Source: Coprinellus micaceus | Lineage: Eukaryota; Basidiomycota; Agaricomycetes; Agaricales; Psathyrellaceae | Direction of reading: 5' to 3' | NCBI GenBank assembly: GCA_951394405.1 | Contig: OX596343.1 | Location: 434,001 to 498,000, forward strand | DNA length: 64,000 bases | In this document: one piece after another, positions 53,166 to 64,000 of the stretch | How the letters are laid out: every line of letters begins with the position of its first letter | Position numbering within the stretch: the first letter of the stretch is position 1 | Translations under genes and position numbers: made by a program | Notes under the pieces: model-generated | Told to the model about the DNA's origin: nothing | Databases searched by the model: none | The model's input: only the letters and a program-made list of their open reading frames with translations

Positions 53166-54848
53166 ATGGAAGTCTACTCTCGACTCCTCTCCAGCAACGT
53201 CGTTCCCGAACCAATAGAGATTACGACCATACAAGAAGGTATCAACAGCCGGACGAAGACCATCGATCAACTCGAACTCGAGGTGCGAAGGCTCGATGCC
53301 CAGCGTCAACGGCCCGGGATCGAGAGGGAGTGGCGGAAGGTCCGCAGGGAGCATGACAAGCTTGCGACTGAACGCGAGGTCCTACGCGGCCTTCTGACAG
53401 CCTTTCGCCGACTCCCAGTGGAGATCCTGTCAGAAATATTCACGGTTGTACACAGCGACGCCGATTGCAATCCACATTGGCGACCCGCTCAAGTGGTCAC
53501 CCTGTGCAGGGTTTCCAAACTTTGGCGTTACGTCGCACTAAGCACCCCTCGCCTGTGGAACTACTTGGTGTTTTTTCGTAAGGAGTTAGTACGTCGCTGC
53601 GATATCGGCAAAATATCGAGGTGGATGGGGCGTTCTGGAAGTACCGAGAGACGGCTCGAATTGCACAACCTCGATGGGTGCAACGACGCTCACGAAGATG
53701 GCAGCTCTCACTGCCCCCTCATCGAGCGCTGGGAAGTGGCGAAACTCCTCAGCGAGGGGCCGCTTTTACATGCGCTCTGTTTGCACAACGTATTTGCGGA
53801 TTGTCTCCAAGGTCTAGCAATACACATGGAGGCCCAACAGGCAGGCGTTTCTCGGCCATGGGACTCTCTGGTATCCTTGACCATCTCGTTGAAGACAAGG
53901 TGGGGCAGAGAGCCGCCAACATTCGCAGATACACTTCTGCATTTGCCTTCCGTCCGTTCCTTCCGCCTTACAGGAGTTCCCAGCCGACGCGGAGGTCGAA
54001 TCCGGCTCCCCATCAACAACCCCATGTTGAAAACCCTGACGACTTTGGAGATTCGCAGATTGCCCACCTCCTCGATCTCATCGCTTTCCTCATTGTGCTC
54101 CAACCTGACGGAACTTACCATGGGATTGGATTGGACCGACGCCACGTTCTCTGCCAGTGAACGCCCTCGGTGTTTCCCCAGCATCCGCATCCTGCGTTTG
54201 GATGAATGGTCCCATACAAGGGTAACGCTGCTCCCAGAGCTTTTCCTTACCCCAGCCCTCGTGGAGCTCGGCGTCAAATTCGTGTTAGCGCCCGAAGACG
54301 CTCAGTCGAGCAGTTCGGCCAGTGATGAAGACGAGTCGAATGGCGAATCACGGGCCACAGGGCGGGCACTATATCATCGATTTGAGTTGGCTACTGGGCT
54401 CACGTCCTTCATCCGGCAATCCAAAGCAGGAGTCCGGCGCCTCCGTCTCGATAGCCTTAAAATATCTCCGCGGGGAATGGAACAAATACTCGTTAATATA
54501 CCGTCGGTGACCGACCTCACCCTCAATCGTGTACATTTGGATTCGACCCTCTTCCAGCCTGCAAGCCATCTCGCCGCCGATCACCACCTTCTACTCCTCC
54601 CTCGTTTGGAGACGCTTCGACTCTCCTCTATGGAGAATAGTTCCTCGTTTGGGGATGTGTGCAAGTTCTTCGCATGGAGAGTCACGTACCCCCCAAAGTA
54701 CGAGGCTCTCAAGACTGTCGTGTTGGAAGTGGATTCGCATACTCTTCGAAGCTACGAGAGTACCCCAGCGGACGACCTTCGGAAGGCAGTATCGAAGCTG
54801 AGAAAAGTTGGAGTGGACGTGTATGTTGCTCTCCTCAAGTTTAATTGA
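53166..54848 (+). CDS. F-box-like/LRR-type protein, copy F (560 aa)
   Basis: Intronless and intact, start MEVYSRLLSSNVVPEPIEIT after the family leader. Coiled coil (IDQLELEVRRLDAQRQRPGI), F-box-like RRLPVEILSEIFTVV, VTLCRVSKLWRYVALSTPRL, then LRR-like blocks (FPSIRILRLDEWSHTRV, LTPALVELGVKFVL, FIRQSKAGVRRLRLDSLKIS, LLPRLETLRLSSM) and the conserved tail DDLRKAVSKLRKVGVDVYVA. A serine/acidic insert (SSSASDEDESNGESR) occupies the variable loop. Its promoter is interrupted by a MITE, so expression may differ from its paralogues. This is inference, not shown. Confidence 0.87.
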   Translation: MEVYSRLLSSNVVPEPIEITTIQEGINSRTKTIDQLELEVRRLDAQRQRPGIEREWRKVRREHDKLATEREVLRGLLTAFRRLPVEILSEIFTVVHSDADCNPHWRPAQVVTLCRVSKLWRYVALSTPRLWNYLVFFRKELVRRCDIGKISRWMGRSGSTERRLELHNLDGCNDAHEDGSSHCPLIERWEVAKLLSEGPLLHALCLHNVFADCLQGLAIHMEAQQAGVSRPWDSLVSLTISLKTRWGREPPTFADTLLHLPSVRSFRLTGVPSRRGGRIRLPINNPMLKTLTTLEIRRLPTSSISSLSSLCSNLTELTMGLDWTDATFSASERPRCFPSIRILRLDEWSHTRVTLLPELFLTPALVELGVKFVLAPEDAQSSSSASDEDESNGESRATGRALYHRFELATGLTSFIRQSKAGVRRLRLDSLKISPRGMEQILVNIPSVTDLTLNRVHLDSTLFQPASHLAADHHLLLLPRLETLRLSSMENSSSFGDVCKFFAWRVTYPPKYEALKTVVLEVDSHTLRSYESTPADDLRKAVSKLRKVGVDVYVALLKFN

Positions 54849-54933
54849 TTGTGCGTACAACTTTGTATCGTCTCTCCCATTGTGATACCTGACTACGAGA
54901 GCTTTAGGCCTCCTCATAGCGCCCCCGAGATCA

Positions 54934-56372
54934 TCACCACACCCCAACATCTTTCAGGAACGTTTCCGTCGTGCTCAACAACTCCCCAGCCAACTTCTCA
55001 TCCCTCGCCGTAGCCCCCAACTCCTGCACCGTTCCGGGCACAGGCTGTTCTACAAGGTACACTCCCCCATCCGCCTGGTACCTCTCCCTCTCTTCCCTTA
55101 TCTGCCTGGAAGCCGCAGAAAACACGGACGTGTGGGCACCGACCTCTGGGGTGACGGTGAAGAGCGCGACGACGCGCTTCGCGAGCCCCTGTAGGTATTT
55201 GACGCGGGAGGTGAAGGTGTCGACCCCGCCTGGATGGAGGGAAATTACGGTTATGCCGTTGGGAAGGGCCTCCGAGGGTTGGAGGCTGGTTTGGAGGTGC
55301 CGAGACCAGAGGATCATGGCGAGTTTAGAGTTGCCTGTGGGTACCGAGAATTGTTAGAGGATTCGTGAAAGGTTGGAGTAGGAGCACGGCGCACCGTATC
55401 GATGGAGGTTAGAGAACGGGCGGAAGGTGTATGGGACGTTGAAGTCTTCGACTGTACTATATCTCACACCCGCAGGTACGATGCTGTGCATCTTCGAAGC
55501 GACCTGCATTTTCAACCACGGTTAGATTAGCGCCTTGGATCATACAGCAATTGTAGTACGACTTACGTTGACAATGCGGACATCGGAATCAGGTGCCTCT
55601 GCTGTCTTTTTCAGGACGGGCAGCAGCGTCTGAGTGAAAACGTAAGGGCTGATATAGCTAAGTCAAAGGATGTTAGGAGGGAGTTCGGCGGGTATCAGGA
55701 TCCATGGCCACCCACTTGACGATGTGCATCATGGATACGCCTGTTGGGACGAGCGTTAGACCAGGGACCGTGCATGACAGAGATAGCACGCACCATCCTT
55801 TCCTTTCTCACTGGACGACATACTTCAAGACAGTCAACTATTGCATATTCGGAGAACGAAGTACGGTCACTTACTCTCCTGCATTGTTGACTAGCAACCC
55901 AAAAACCGGTTATCAGCACTTATCACTTCCAACGATGCGATACGGACAGAAGACTCACTCAAAACATCCAACCTCTCCTCCCTCTTGATAAACTCCTCTG
56001 CACCCTTCTTCGCCTCCCTCGGGTCACCCAAGTCGAGCTTCAACCAAACCACCTCCGAGCCGGAGCCTTCCTTACCCAGGCCCTCGTCATGCAAGGCGCC
56101 GATGGCCTCTTTCGCCCGCTCTTCACTGCGTGCAGCGAGGTACACTTTGCCGGCTTTAGCTTGGAGGAGTTGCTTTACGGTGCAGAAGCCGATTCCTTTG
56201 CTGTTGCAGTCATGTAATGTCAGTAGGTGCGAACTTTAGTGGTCGCACTGAGTACGACCTACTTTCCGCCAGTGACGATGATAACCTTCCCCTTCAAATC
56301 TACCAGGTCCGTGGCCAAATCGAACGAAGTGTGAGTCGTGGGCCTCGGCGTGGTGGGTGTAACCTCTGCCAT
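54934..56372 (-). CDS. Short-chain dehydrogenase/reductase, retinol-dehydrogenase-like
   Basis: A minus-strand gene with about six exons, from MAEVTPTTPRPTTHTSFDLA (56372) to the stop after FLKDVGVW (54934). It is a classical-type Rossmann oxidoreductase using NAD(P). The cofactor motif TGGNKGIG forms across intron 1 (56201-56262). INNAG sits in a tiny exon (55875-55890). The catalytic Y-x3-K is present as RYGNSKLA across the last intron. The distal part (LPNGITVISLHPGGVDT, VYLVEQPVPGTVQELGATA) fits fungal SDRs of the RDH/WWOX-like group. The substrate cannot be told. Exon 4 (about 55740-55700) is short, and its boundaries are uncertain. A paralogue begins at 63398 on the other strand. Confidence 0.85.
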
Positions 56373-56709
56373 TGCACCAGAGACGCGTTGATATGTGCAG
56401 TACGTTAAGCGCCCGTCGGGTTTACCCTATGCTAGTGGCCAGGCGAAGGACCAGCGGTATATGGCGAGGAGGAATGGGGTGAAGGTCAAGAAGCAAGGAA
56501 GAAGTGGGATACGAACATGGTGCTTCGTGGGTGGGTTTAATGGTGGGTTGGAGCGTGTCCAACCTTCCAAGTCGATTGACAGGGGTATCGGGCCTCGGCC
56601 GCCGCCGAGATAGACGCCGGGTCTTCCGTTTAGCCGCCGGCGCGTATCGCGGGCATCCAGACCTTGTGGTTCCAGTAGAAGCTGGCCAGGTTCGAAACCC
56701 TCATGTTCC

Positions 56710-57252
56710 TTAGATAGCGTTGGGATCCTTGGCGGTCGCAGACAAAGGGTTCAGTTGCACCGCGCAATCAGTGAGGGCAGGGAAGGTACTGTGATATGAA
56801 CTTGCTGTGGCAGCGATAGCGCGTTGAAAGGATTCTCCAAAGTCTCGATACATATCTACTGGCGCGAAACCCGCTTCAAGGGCTTGGCCACTGTGAACTG
56901 CAATACTACCTCTCATACGTGGCGGTCGTCGTACCGAGTACGAACTTGCCCACCCAGTGAACCCCGCATTCATAAGTTGGGACTTGGGGACGTTGAAGCC
57001 TGAGTCGGTTCTGTGGAGTACGTATATATGTCGCTTTCTCGGGATGAGGTCGGGGCCAGGGGAGGTGCTTGAGTACTTCGTGATGAAATCGGTGCATGTG
57101 CTTCCTTGGGCGTCCATGTCCGCCTGGTGGGTACCAAAGGCGTAGTACCGCGAGCTCGGGGAAAGGACAGCAGCAGTCCCTCCTGAGCCCTTGGCTTCAT
57201 GCTCAGACGACACACGCAGCCAAGGCCATACGTTGATCGGGTGTGCTTGCAA
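56710..57252 (-). CDS. Unrecognised minus-strand open frame, possibly a terminal exon
   Basis: The frame reads like protein (SGGTAAVLSPSSRYYAFGTH, PRKRHIYVLHRTDSGFNVPK, GFAPVDMYRDFGESFQRAIA) and ends at 56710. It has no ATG at its upstream end; the first Met is MDAQGSTCTDF. It may be the last exon of a gene whose 5' part I could not find, or a remnant. Confidence 0.35.
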   Translation of the reverse strand: MQAHPINVWPWLRVSSEHEAKGSGGTAAVLSPSSRYYAFGTHQADMDAQGSTCTDFITKYSSTSPGPDLIPRKRHIYVLHRTDSGFNVPKSQLMNAGFTGWASSYSVRRPPRMRGSIAVHSGQALEAGFAPVDMYRDFGESFQRAIAATASSYHSTFPALTDCAVQLNPLSATAKDPNAI

Positions 57253-58882
57253 TTATTCGGATTTTAGACCGTTTCCCCTCCGTAAGTTGGAGGATGCAAG
57301 GTGGAGATATCGACCGCCGCCACACGGACACCCCACGCTCGAAGTACGTAGATCTAGGATTCGAATCTGATACTCTAGTTGGAGGAGGGGGTTGAGAAAG
57401 GCGCTTTGTTACTCCCTGGTGTGAGTCAAGCGTGCGGTAGGGGCGGCACTGGAAACGTCAGAGTCAGAGTTATCGAAGTCCGTTAAAGGCCGGGCCACCG
57501 CAGGTCTGCCAAAGAACTTTCAGGCCCCGTCATGACAAAGCTTGAACCGTGAAGCGGCTTCACATCTCAAATTCTGCCGTGCGGGAGTCGGAGGGTTCTT
57601 GGCAGTCCTTGGGCGCACGGTGTGGGGCGATACGGTGCAGCGCCGTCATGCCCAAAACGGTTCAAAGCGCGCACAAATATCAATCGAGGTGTCGTACCTT
57701 CATGATTGTTTACGTGCGGGTTCGTGCAGAGCGTAACATCGTTGCGACCTCATTGAAGCCTCGTGCAAAGCATTGCTGTGGACCCTCGTGGAAGCCTCGT
57801 GAACCTTCCCGACACGTTCACGGGAGAAGCAGGGTCCATGGGCGCTTCATGTCAATCGGGCGCTTATTTGTGACACGTCGGGATCAGGCCGATCGTTCGG
57901 TGTGGGGTGGGTGCCCAGTTTGGTGCCCTAGGTTTATATAATATATCTAGTGCGGTTAGGTCGGTAGCGGTGAGTCCGATCCCTTCCGTGCTTCTAGCGC
58001 GGAGGGGTAAGCGGAATGACGCATACCGGGTGTCTCCGTTCCTTCCCGTGGCTTGCTTAGATTAGATTGGGCCCCTATGATGGGATGTGCGTTCATGTAG
58101 GCGCTGGGGGACGCAGCGGAGGGATCGTATAGGAAGGTGGGGACGTGGGGAAGGGAAATGAATGGGAGATGAAGTCACAGGGCGTTTGCTGTGGAGCGGA
58201 GAGAAGGGGGACGGGACCAGGGGGTTGGTCCTGCGGCGTGTAGAGATCGCAGCATTCCACACGACGTAGGGTTCCCAGAAACCCCAGTTGCTTCGCCGGC
58301 CAAGCAACTGTTGTGGTCGTCGCCTGAGAAAGCAACTCGATTTCCCAAAGCCGTAACTAGCGCCAAGCCCATGATGTCGGGGTGAGTACCAGCATGATGC
58401 GATCCCAGGCGATAAAATCCAGGGGGAGATGGGGTGGCTATCGGAGTAAGTACAGTAGAAACTCAACAAAGAGACTTTTATCGATCCTCCGAAACGTGGT
58501 GAGGGTGTGGGGTTTGTCGAGGCGATGGCCGAAGATTCGAGCCTCTGCCTCGAGGCTGGAATCCGATAGGAATGATTCAAGATACCGGATTATCGAATGA
58601 CACCCTGGGGAACTGGACGTTGAGGGCCAGGTCCAAGCAACAGCCCCTGCTGCGGTCTGCGCAGCGGAACACGTCGACGGGCGCGCGCGCAGTGGGATTG
58701 TGGCTTTATATGGGGGTCGGGGGAAGAGTGGAGGGGACGCGTCGCTTGCCGGCTTCGCGTCGGAGTGTGAAAGTTGTGATGGAGTTAGTCATGGAGTGGT
58801 GAGGCTATGATGGTCGCAGTTGTATTCAATTCAAGTTCTTCTTTATTCTTCTTTATTCTTTTCCTTCAAACCAACACCATCG
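57253..58882. promoter_or_regulatory. Long upstream region of the bZIP gene
   Basis: No convincing gene. The last 50 bp are pyrimidine-rich with TTCTTTATTC repeated twice, typical of a fungal transcript start. A double ATG at 58807/58810 opens a 98-codon frame overlapping the bZIP start out of frame (58807-59103). GAAGCCTCGTG is repeated near 57753 and 57792. Confidence 0.4.
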
Positions 58883-61800
58883 ATGCAGGTCGAACAGCAG
58901 CACCGTCCCGCTACCAGCGCCTGGGACATCGCAGACATCCTCCACTCCGACCTCTTCACCCCTCCCAACCCAAATCCATCCCCATCCACCTCCTTTTCGT
59001 CCCCCTCGTCGCGCGAGAGCACCCCCATGTCGCACCACCTCCCCACCCCGCCCCAGCAACCGCCCTACCCCACCTTCTCGGCGTCGTCAGCGACAGCGAC
59101 TAACCCCATGGATCTCTCCTCCGACTCCTTCTTCTCCTTCCTCGACGGCGGCGATGTCGAGGGGAAGGCCGCAGCGAGCAATGGCGCCACCCAGTCCGAC
59201 CCCTTTGCGACCAGCGGCTCAAATTCCTTTGACTACAACTTTGGGTTTGACTTTGCGTCGATGCCGATGATGATGACCTCGCCTATGCCCGCGGGGGGAC
59301 CGCAGTCGGCGTCGGAGTATGGGATGGACATGAACGCCTTTATGAGTGGTCTCGGCGTGGACGCGACCATGGAAATGGGCATTGATCCCCAGCTCGTCGA
59401 CTCCCCCGCCCCACTTGTGACGATGGGCGAAGACGACGACGACGACCAGGCGGAGGACGAGGTGGAGCAGGAGGAGGAAGTGGATGAGGCCCCCATCATC
59501 AATACCCGCTCATCAAACAAGAAGAAAGAGCCCCCTACTGAATCGATCGCATCCACAAGAACCAAACGAGGACGAAAGTCAACAATATCGGCTAATACTC
59601 AATCTCGCGCTTCATCATCATCCCCCACATCCACTTCCCGTTCGACGACGACCCAGCAAGATTCCCAACAATCCGACAAATTGACGCTCACGATCGCCCC
59701 TGTGAAGGTGGGTGGGCGAGGCGGTGCTCGTAGGGGTACCGTCCAGAGCGGCGGTATTACCAAGAAGTCGCAGACCCCTGTGACCGGAGCCAATGGCCCC
59801 ATCTATTCTGGGAGTCTTTTGAAGGTCGTCAAAGAGGACGCTGGGAAGGAAAACAACGTTAACGCCGCACCAGCCTTGAAGGGCAGAGGGCGAGGACGGA
59901 GGGGGACCACTGCTGCTGCAGCACCTGCGGCCCTACCCAGCCCGCCTAGTTCGCATCATGATGGAGAGGACGTGGAAGAGGAGATGTCTGCTGGTGCTCT
60001 TGGTAAGTCTTCTGAGTCTTCTCTGTTTCGATAGTGCTGCGTGTCGTTCTGGAAGGAATGGATAGATTGACTGACGTCATTATCTACAGGCACTATGCCT
60101 GGACATCGGTCCAATGCGTCCATCTCGTCTGCTTCTGGGATGACTATGGGCATGACTTCGCCTACCAGCGCTACCGGAGGAACCATCTTGACGGGCAACG
60201 CCCTAGTGGCGCACGGACGCAAGGTCACTCCGTTCGACTTGGGTATCGATGGATTGAGCATCAGCGCATCGTTTGCCATCCCCCCGGGCACCTTCAATGT
60301 TACGACCCCGAGTGCCGTCGGCTCTTCCTCGGGTCTTGGTGTCCCTGCCCTCGTCGCAGCCAACGCCGCCGCATCTGCTTCCTCTGGAACTTCCCCCGTC
60401 TCCGCGACCGGCGCTAGCCGGTACACAACGCCTGCGTTGAACTTTGCGAGCGGAGGTGCTACCCCTAGGATTAAGGAGAGGGAGCAGAGCCTGGATCCGG
60501 ACGGGGATGATATCCCGGCGGACTGGAGGCCTAGCGCGGAAATGTTGGCGAAGATGAGTAGTAAGGAGAAGAGGCAGCTGAGGAATAAGATTAGTGCGAG
60601 GAATTTCAGAGTTAGGCGAAAGGGTGAGCACATCCCTTTGTCCGGCAGCCCTACCACCTCGGTCTAACGTTCGTTTTCTTTTCGCAGAGTACATCTCCAC
60701 TCTCGAGCTCGACATCGCCGAGCGCGATCGCCTCCTCGATGCTATCCGTACGGAGTTGGGTACGAGCAGGAACGAGAACAGTGCCCTTAGGCAAGAGATC
60801 GCGGCGCTCAAGAAGAATCTCCTCGATGGCCGTGGCGTTCCCATCGATTCTCTCCAGGGCGGTAGCTACAACCTCCCTCCCCCTGCCCCTCTGCCCGAGA
60901 AGAGTGCCGCGGAGGTCTTGATGATGCAGCAACAGCAGCAAGGTACGTCTTCCCTCTATTTCCCCGGGTAGGTCCTTTCCGTTTGCTGACCTGGTGTGAC
61001 TTGATCTTCTAGCCGCAGCCGCTTCTGCGAACCTGCTCAAGCCCAATACGCAGAAGGATATGCATGGGAACGGACAGTCGGCCTTTTGGGGTGGATCTGC
61101 GTCGTCGCCTGGGGCTGGACTTGGCGGCGGGTTCGTCCCTGTTCACACCGCGTTCGTGCCTAGCGTTGCTAGTGGGTTCGCCAGCATGGGCGGTCCGTAC
61201 GGTACCGTTGGTGTGGGTGTGGGTGCGGGTTCACCGAAGAAGCCGGTCCTGCAGGAGAACATGAACCCGTTGATGAGGGCGAGCTCGAAGGTGCACCAGA
61301 TTGAGGAGACGAGGGAGACGGAGAGGGATGCGGAGAGGAAGGATGTTGCGAAGGATGGGTTTGAGGGCTTTGCGGATTTGAATATGTTTACGATGAAGAG
61401 TATGGATGCGTACGTCTTTCACCTTTGTGCTTGGTTGTCCGTTCGTTTGGCTGATCGATGTCGATGTACAGCTACCGCATGCACCTCTGGGGCAAGATGG
61501 CTGCTCAGTACCACTGGCACCAGAAGCAGCAGCAGCACGCGATGCACCAGTCCCCGGCGCCTGCTCAGCAGCAGCCGAACTTCTTCCTCCAGCAACAGCA
61601 GCAGCAGGCGCATGTCTCGGGTCTCGCTGCTGGTTTGCGTCCGTCGTACTTCACTGGCGTCTCCTCGGCTGTGCTCAGCGGCAAGGAGCGCTCGTCGACC
61701 TCTTCGGTTCTTGGGAACGTTACCAACACCCACGCCCACCCATCGTCATCACCCAAGCCCGAGGTGTACACCCCCCTTCTTGCGGCGCTCCTCCACGGCA

Positions 61801-62339
61801 AGCCCGCTTGTCCAAGCAAGTCCGAGCACGGTTCGGGTGGTGATGTAGAGAAGAAGCAGGCTGTGTTCCAAGCGGAGGTGGAGAGGAAGCAGCAGATGAT
61901 GCAGCAGGAGCAGGCGAGGGCTGCTGTGATTGCTGCTGTTGCGAGCCAGACGATGTTTAAGAAGCTGGGCCAGGCGTTTTGGGATGCCTTCTCTGGGGGA
62001 TCGACGTCGGCGCATTCGTACCACAAGGATTGGGACGCCGATAAGGTGAGGAGGGTGTTGGAGGGGAAGGCGGTGGTGAAGGTTGTGGATGTGGATACGG
62101 TGGAGGTGCCGGTGAAGCAGGTGGTGGTGAAGCAGCAGGTGAAGAGGGAGGTGGTTGGGAAGAGGTGTGGGAGTGGGAGTGGGAATGGGAATGTGAGTGG
62201 GGGAGGGAGTTTGAGTATGCCGAGTAGTCCGTTGATGAGGCCGACTGGGGAGAGTAAGTGTGGGGGAGGGAATATTTGTGATACGCTTGAGGAAAGGATG
62301 AGGAGTTTGGCGCTTGGGCCGAGGGCGGGGAAGGATTAG
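58883..62339 (+). CDS. Large bZIP transcription factor, MeaB-like basic region (1057 aa)
   Basis: Five exons (58883-60002, 60090-60623, 60688-60942, 61013-61409, 61472-62339) sum to exactly 1058 codons. I start at the first in-frame ATG (MQVEQQHRPATSAWDIADIL). The N-terminal half is Ser/Pro/Asp-rich with an acidic run (GEDDDDDQAEDEVEQEEEVD) and a basic patch (RTKRGRKSTIS). The bZIP lies at about residues 535-595: basic region KRQLRNKISARNFRVRRKEY, split by intron 2 inside the K-E-Y codon run, then a zipper (ISTLELDIAERDRLL...LRQEIAALKKNL). The basic region resembles Aspergillus MeaB, a nitrogen-metabolism regulator. That is family knowledge, and the role here is inferred. The C-terminal half has Q-rich runs (QQQQHAMHQ, LQQQQQQ) and a second conserved-looking block (MFKKLGQAFWDAFSG). 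It acts in the nucleus. Confidence 0.88.
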
Positions 62340-63397
62340 AGGGTTGTTGTGAAGTGGAAGGACTATAATTCCGATCTCTCGAGAGTTCTCTCGTAGCATT
62401 TTTTTTTCGTTTGTTCTTTTTCTTTCTTTGTGGCATTTTCAATTCCCTTCACCCCCTCCCCTAATCATCATCCCAGCATCCATCCCCTTGGCATTGAATC
62501 CATCCAGCTCTTCGTCGTGAACGAACGAACGTCTTTCCTTCTCCCATCTGGCATCTCTTTCTTTCACTTTGGTCTGTGTTTCTTGTTCGTGTTCCCTGAG
62601 ATAAGAAATGTATCTTAGTACTCATAAATCGTAACCACCCCTCTATTGTAGATCAACCAAGTCGTAGTAGTAGTATTGATCTCGGCCTCGAGCAGGTCGG
62701 GTCTTTCTTCTTTTCGTTCCTTTTCGTTCCTCGTCCCTCACTTTCCTTTTGTTCTGTTCACCCCAAACCCCACTTTCGAAATTCGAAGTGATGTAAACCC
62801 GTGTATGTAGATAGACCGAGCACGAATTGAACGTTTCCAATCAAACTGTGGGACGAGCGGGCGTAGGTCTGCAGCGGATCAAATGTGATCGGCGGGAAGC
62901 GCCGGTGAACCCTAACCCTGATTCAGTCTTCCTGCCAGAACCGCCGCGACGATCTTCCTTCTCACCTTCGCCTGGATCTGGTTCTCCCGACACCGAAGAC
63001 ATCTCAGGCTGATCTCGTGTCTCTCTCCAGTTTTGTTCATCCGAGACAGCGCTGGGAGCTTGCGGGATACAGTCGAACCTCGTCGCTCGATACATGTCCA
63101 TATCCCGGCCCTCCCGGTGTTTGTGCGGGTCCACCTATGATATGTGTCGCCATCACACCTCATAACCTGTTCAGGAGGACAAATTTGCGATGCTTCCCCA
63201 CGAGGATGTCGTGCTCGATGAGGGGTATTGTGTATAAAGACTCGGTTAGGGCGTTGGTTGGCGTTCCCAGCCTTCCCTTCGACCGTCTCACGTTCATTCG
63301 GGCTCTGGGTTGCTCCTGCAGTCGACCACCGTTCAACCAGCATAAACGGAGTGCATATACGCCGGTAACTCGGAACGCCTCAGGTAGCACGTCAGAT
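62340..63397. other. bZIP 3' region and promoter of the second SDR gene
   Basis: T-rich 3' flank (TTTTTTTCGTTTGTTCTTTT at 62401) followed by non-coding DNA. No gene is supported, though short open frames occur on both strands. Confidence 0.4.
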
Positions 63398-64000
63398 ATG
63401 TCTCAGACGAGGACCGCTGCGACGAGGCCGACGGTTCATACGTCGTTCGACCCGGAGAAGGACTTGGTAGATCTGAAAGGAAAGGTTATCATCGTCACTG
63501 GCGGAAAGTGAGTATCCTTCACCCAACCCAGTGCCGTTCCTACTCTAAACCCGTGTCCCCGATCGATAGCAGAGGAATAGGCCTCGCCACAATCCGCCAC
63601 CTCCTCAAAGCCAAGGTGGGCAAGGTGTATTTGGCTGCTCGAGACGAAGGCCGGGCGAAGGATGCTATCAAGTTGTTGAATGACGAGGGTTTGGGGAAGG
63701 AGGGCTCGGATTCGGAGGTGGTTTGGCATAAGCTTGATTTGGCTGACCCTGCGAAGACGAAGATATCTGCGGAAGAGTTTGTTGAGAAGGAGAGTAGGTT
63801 GGATGTTGTCAGTGAGTGTCTATCTTCGGAAGTCTGGTTGGGAGAAGCTAGTTAACCTTCCGGTGATAGTTAACAATGCGGGAGGGTGAGCCGTCCAATA
63901 CATACAAGTCCTGGCGTTCGTGGACACGGACTAATGGCACAACAGCTGGTTGTCGCATGAGATTGGCAAGGAGGGTGCGTTTTGATTCCAAGACTCGTAC
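63398..64000 (+). CDS. Second short-chain dehydrogenase/reductase (5' part, runs off the window)
   Basis: Exons at about 63398-63507, 63570-63811, 63870-63885 and 63946-63974 are visible, then an intron at the edge. The protein begins MSQTRTAATRPTVHTSFDPE and reads DLVDLKGKVIIVTGG, NRGIGLATIRHLLKAKVGKV, YLAARDEGRAKDAIKLLNDE and SRLDVVINNAGG. It is a close paralogue of the gene at 54934-56372, with the same intron positions, including the tiny INNAG exon. The cofactor motif TGGNRGIG is intact. The catalytic part lies outside the window. The two SDR genes lie on opposite strands, 7 kb apart, with the bZIP gene between. Confidence 0.83.

Noticed and set aside
56406..56415. TAAGCGCCCG upstream of the SDR gene as a seventh F-box-type site
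   Set aside because: It is in the opposite orientation, one base different and only 33 bp from the start; chance or read-through from a nearby promoter cannot be excluded.
58062..58580. A 172-residue minus-strand frame upstream of the bZIP gene
   Set aside because: Pro/Ser/Arg-rich with no domain and no start context; it is probably the mirror of GC-rich leader DNA.

Overview
The window is nuclear DNA from a filamentous basidiomycete, most likely an Agaricomycete. Genes carry many short spliceosomal introns of about 50-140 nt. The F-box-like families, Plavaka and Tnp2-like transposases and their unnamed accessory proteins are typical of that class. I cannot name the species. No rRNA, tRNA or CRISPR array was found.

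Layout. (1) 1-2774: two F-box-like genes on the minus strand, one running off the left edge (copy A) and one that is only the decayed 3' half of a gene (copy B). (2) 2775-39536: about 36.8 kb bounded by identical 20-bp terminal inverted repeats and flanked by a 7-9 bp target duplication. It sits exactly inside copy B, whose 5' half resumes at 39535-40261. This looks like one giant transposable element, or a nested composite. It holds an apparently complete Plavaka transposase (7.4-12.2 kb), a DUF6698-type gene (20.6-22.2 kb), a C2HC accessory gene, a coiled-coil accessory gene, a repeat-rich 28-31 kb gene, several unrecognised genes, decayed coding remnants, a 744-bp MITE, and a truncated Tnp2-like transposase beside the right terminus. 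(3) 40.8-45.7 kb: two housekeeping genes, SDHB (mitochondrial complex II iron-sulfur subunit) and a peroxisomal fatty-acyl ABC half-transporter of the ABCD/Pxa type. (4) 46-54.9 kb: a plus-strand F-box cluster with one pseudogene (C) and three intact genes (D, E, F). D-E is the inverted counterpart of B-A. (5) 54.9-64 kb: a short-chain dehydrogenase on the minus strand, a large bZIP transcription factor (MeaB-like), and a second paralogous short-chain dehydrogenase cut by the right edge.

The main discoveries are the giant TIR/TSD-bounded element splitting an F-box gene, a decamer TAAGCGCCCA 76-111 bp upstream of all six F-box start codons, and an 803-bp MITE (45-bp TIRs, perfect 5-bp target duplication) inserted between that decamer and the start of copy F. 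Removing the MITE restores the family spacing. The F-box genes therefore record tandem and inverted duplication, followed by at least two independent transposon insertions.

All coordinates of multi-exon genes come from reading splice signals by eye. SDHB, the ABC transporter and the bZIP gene splice to exact multiples of three. The others are approximate.
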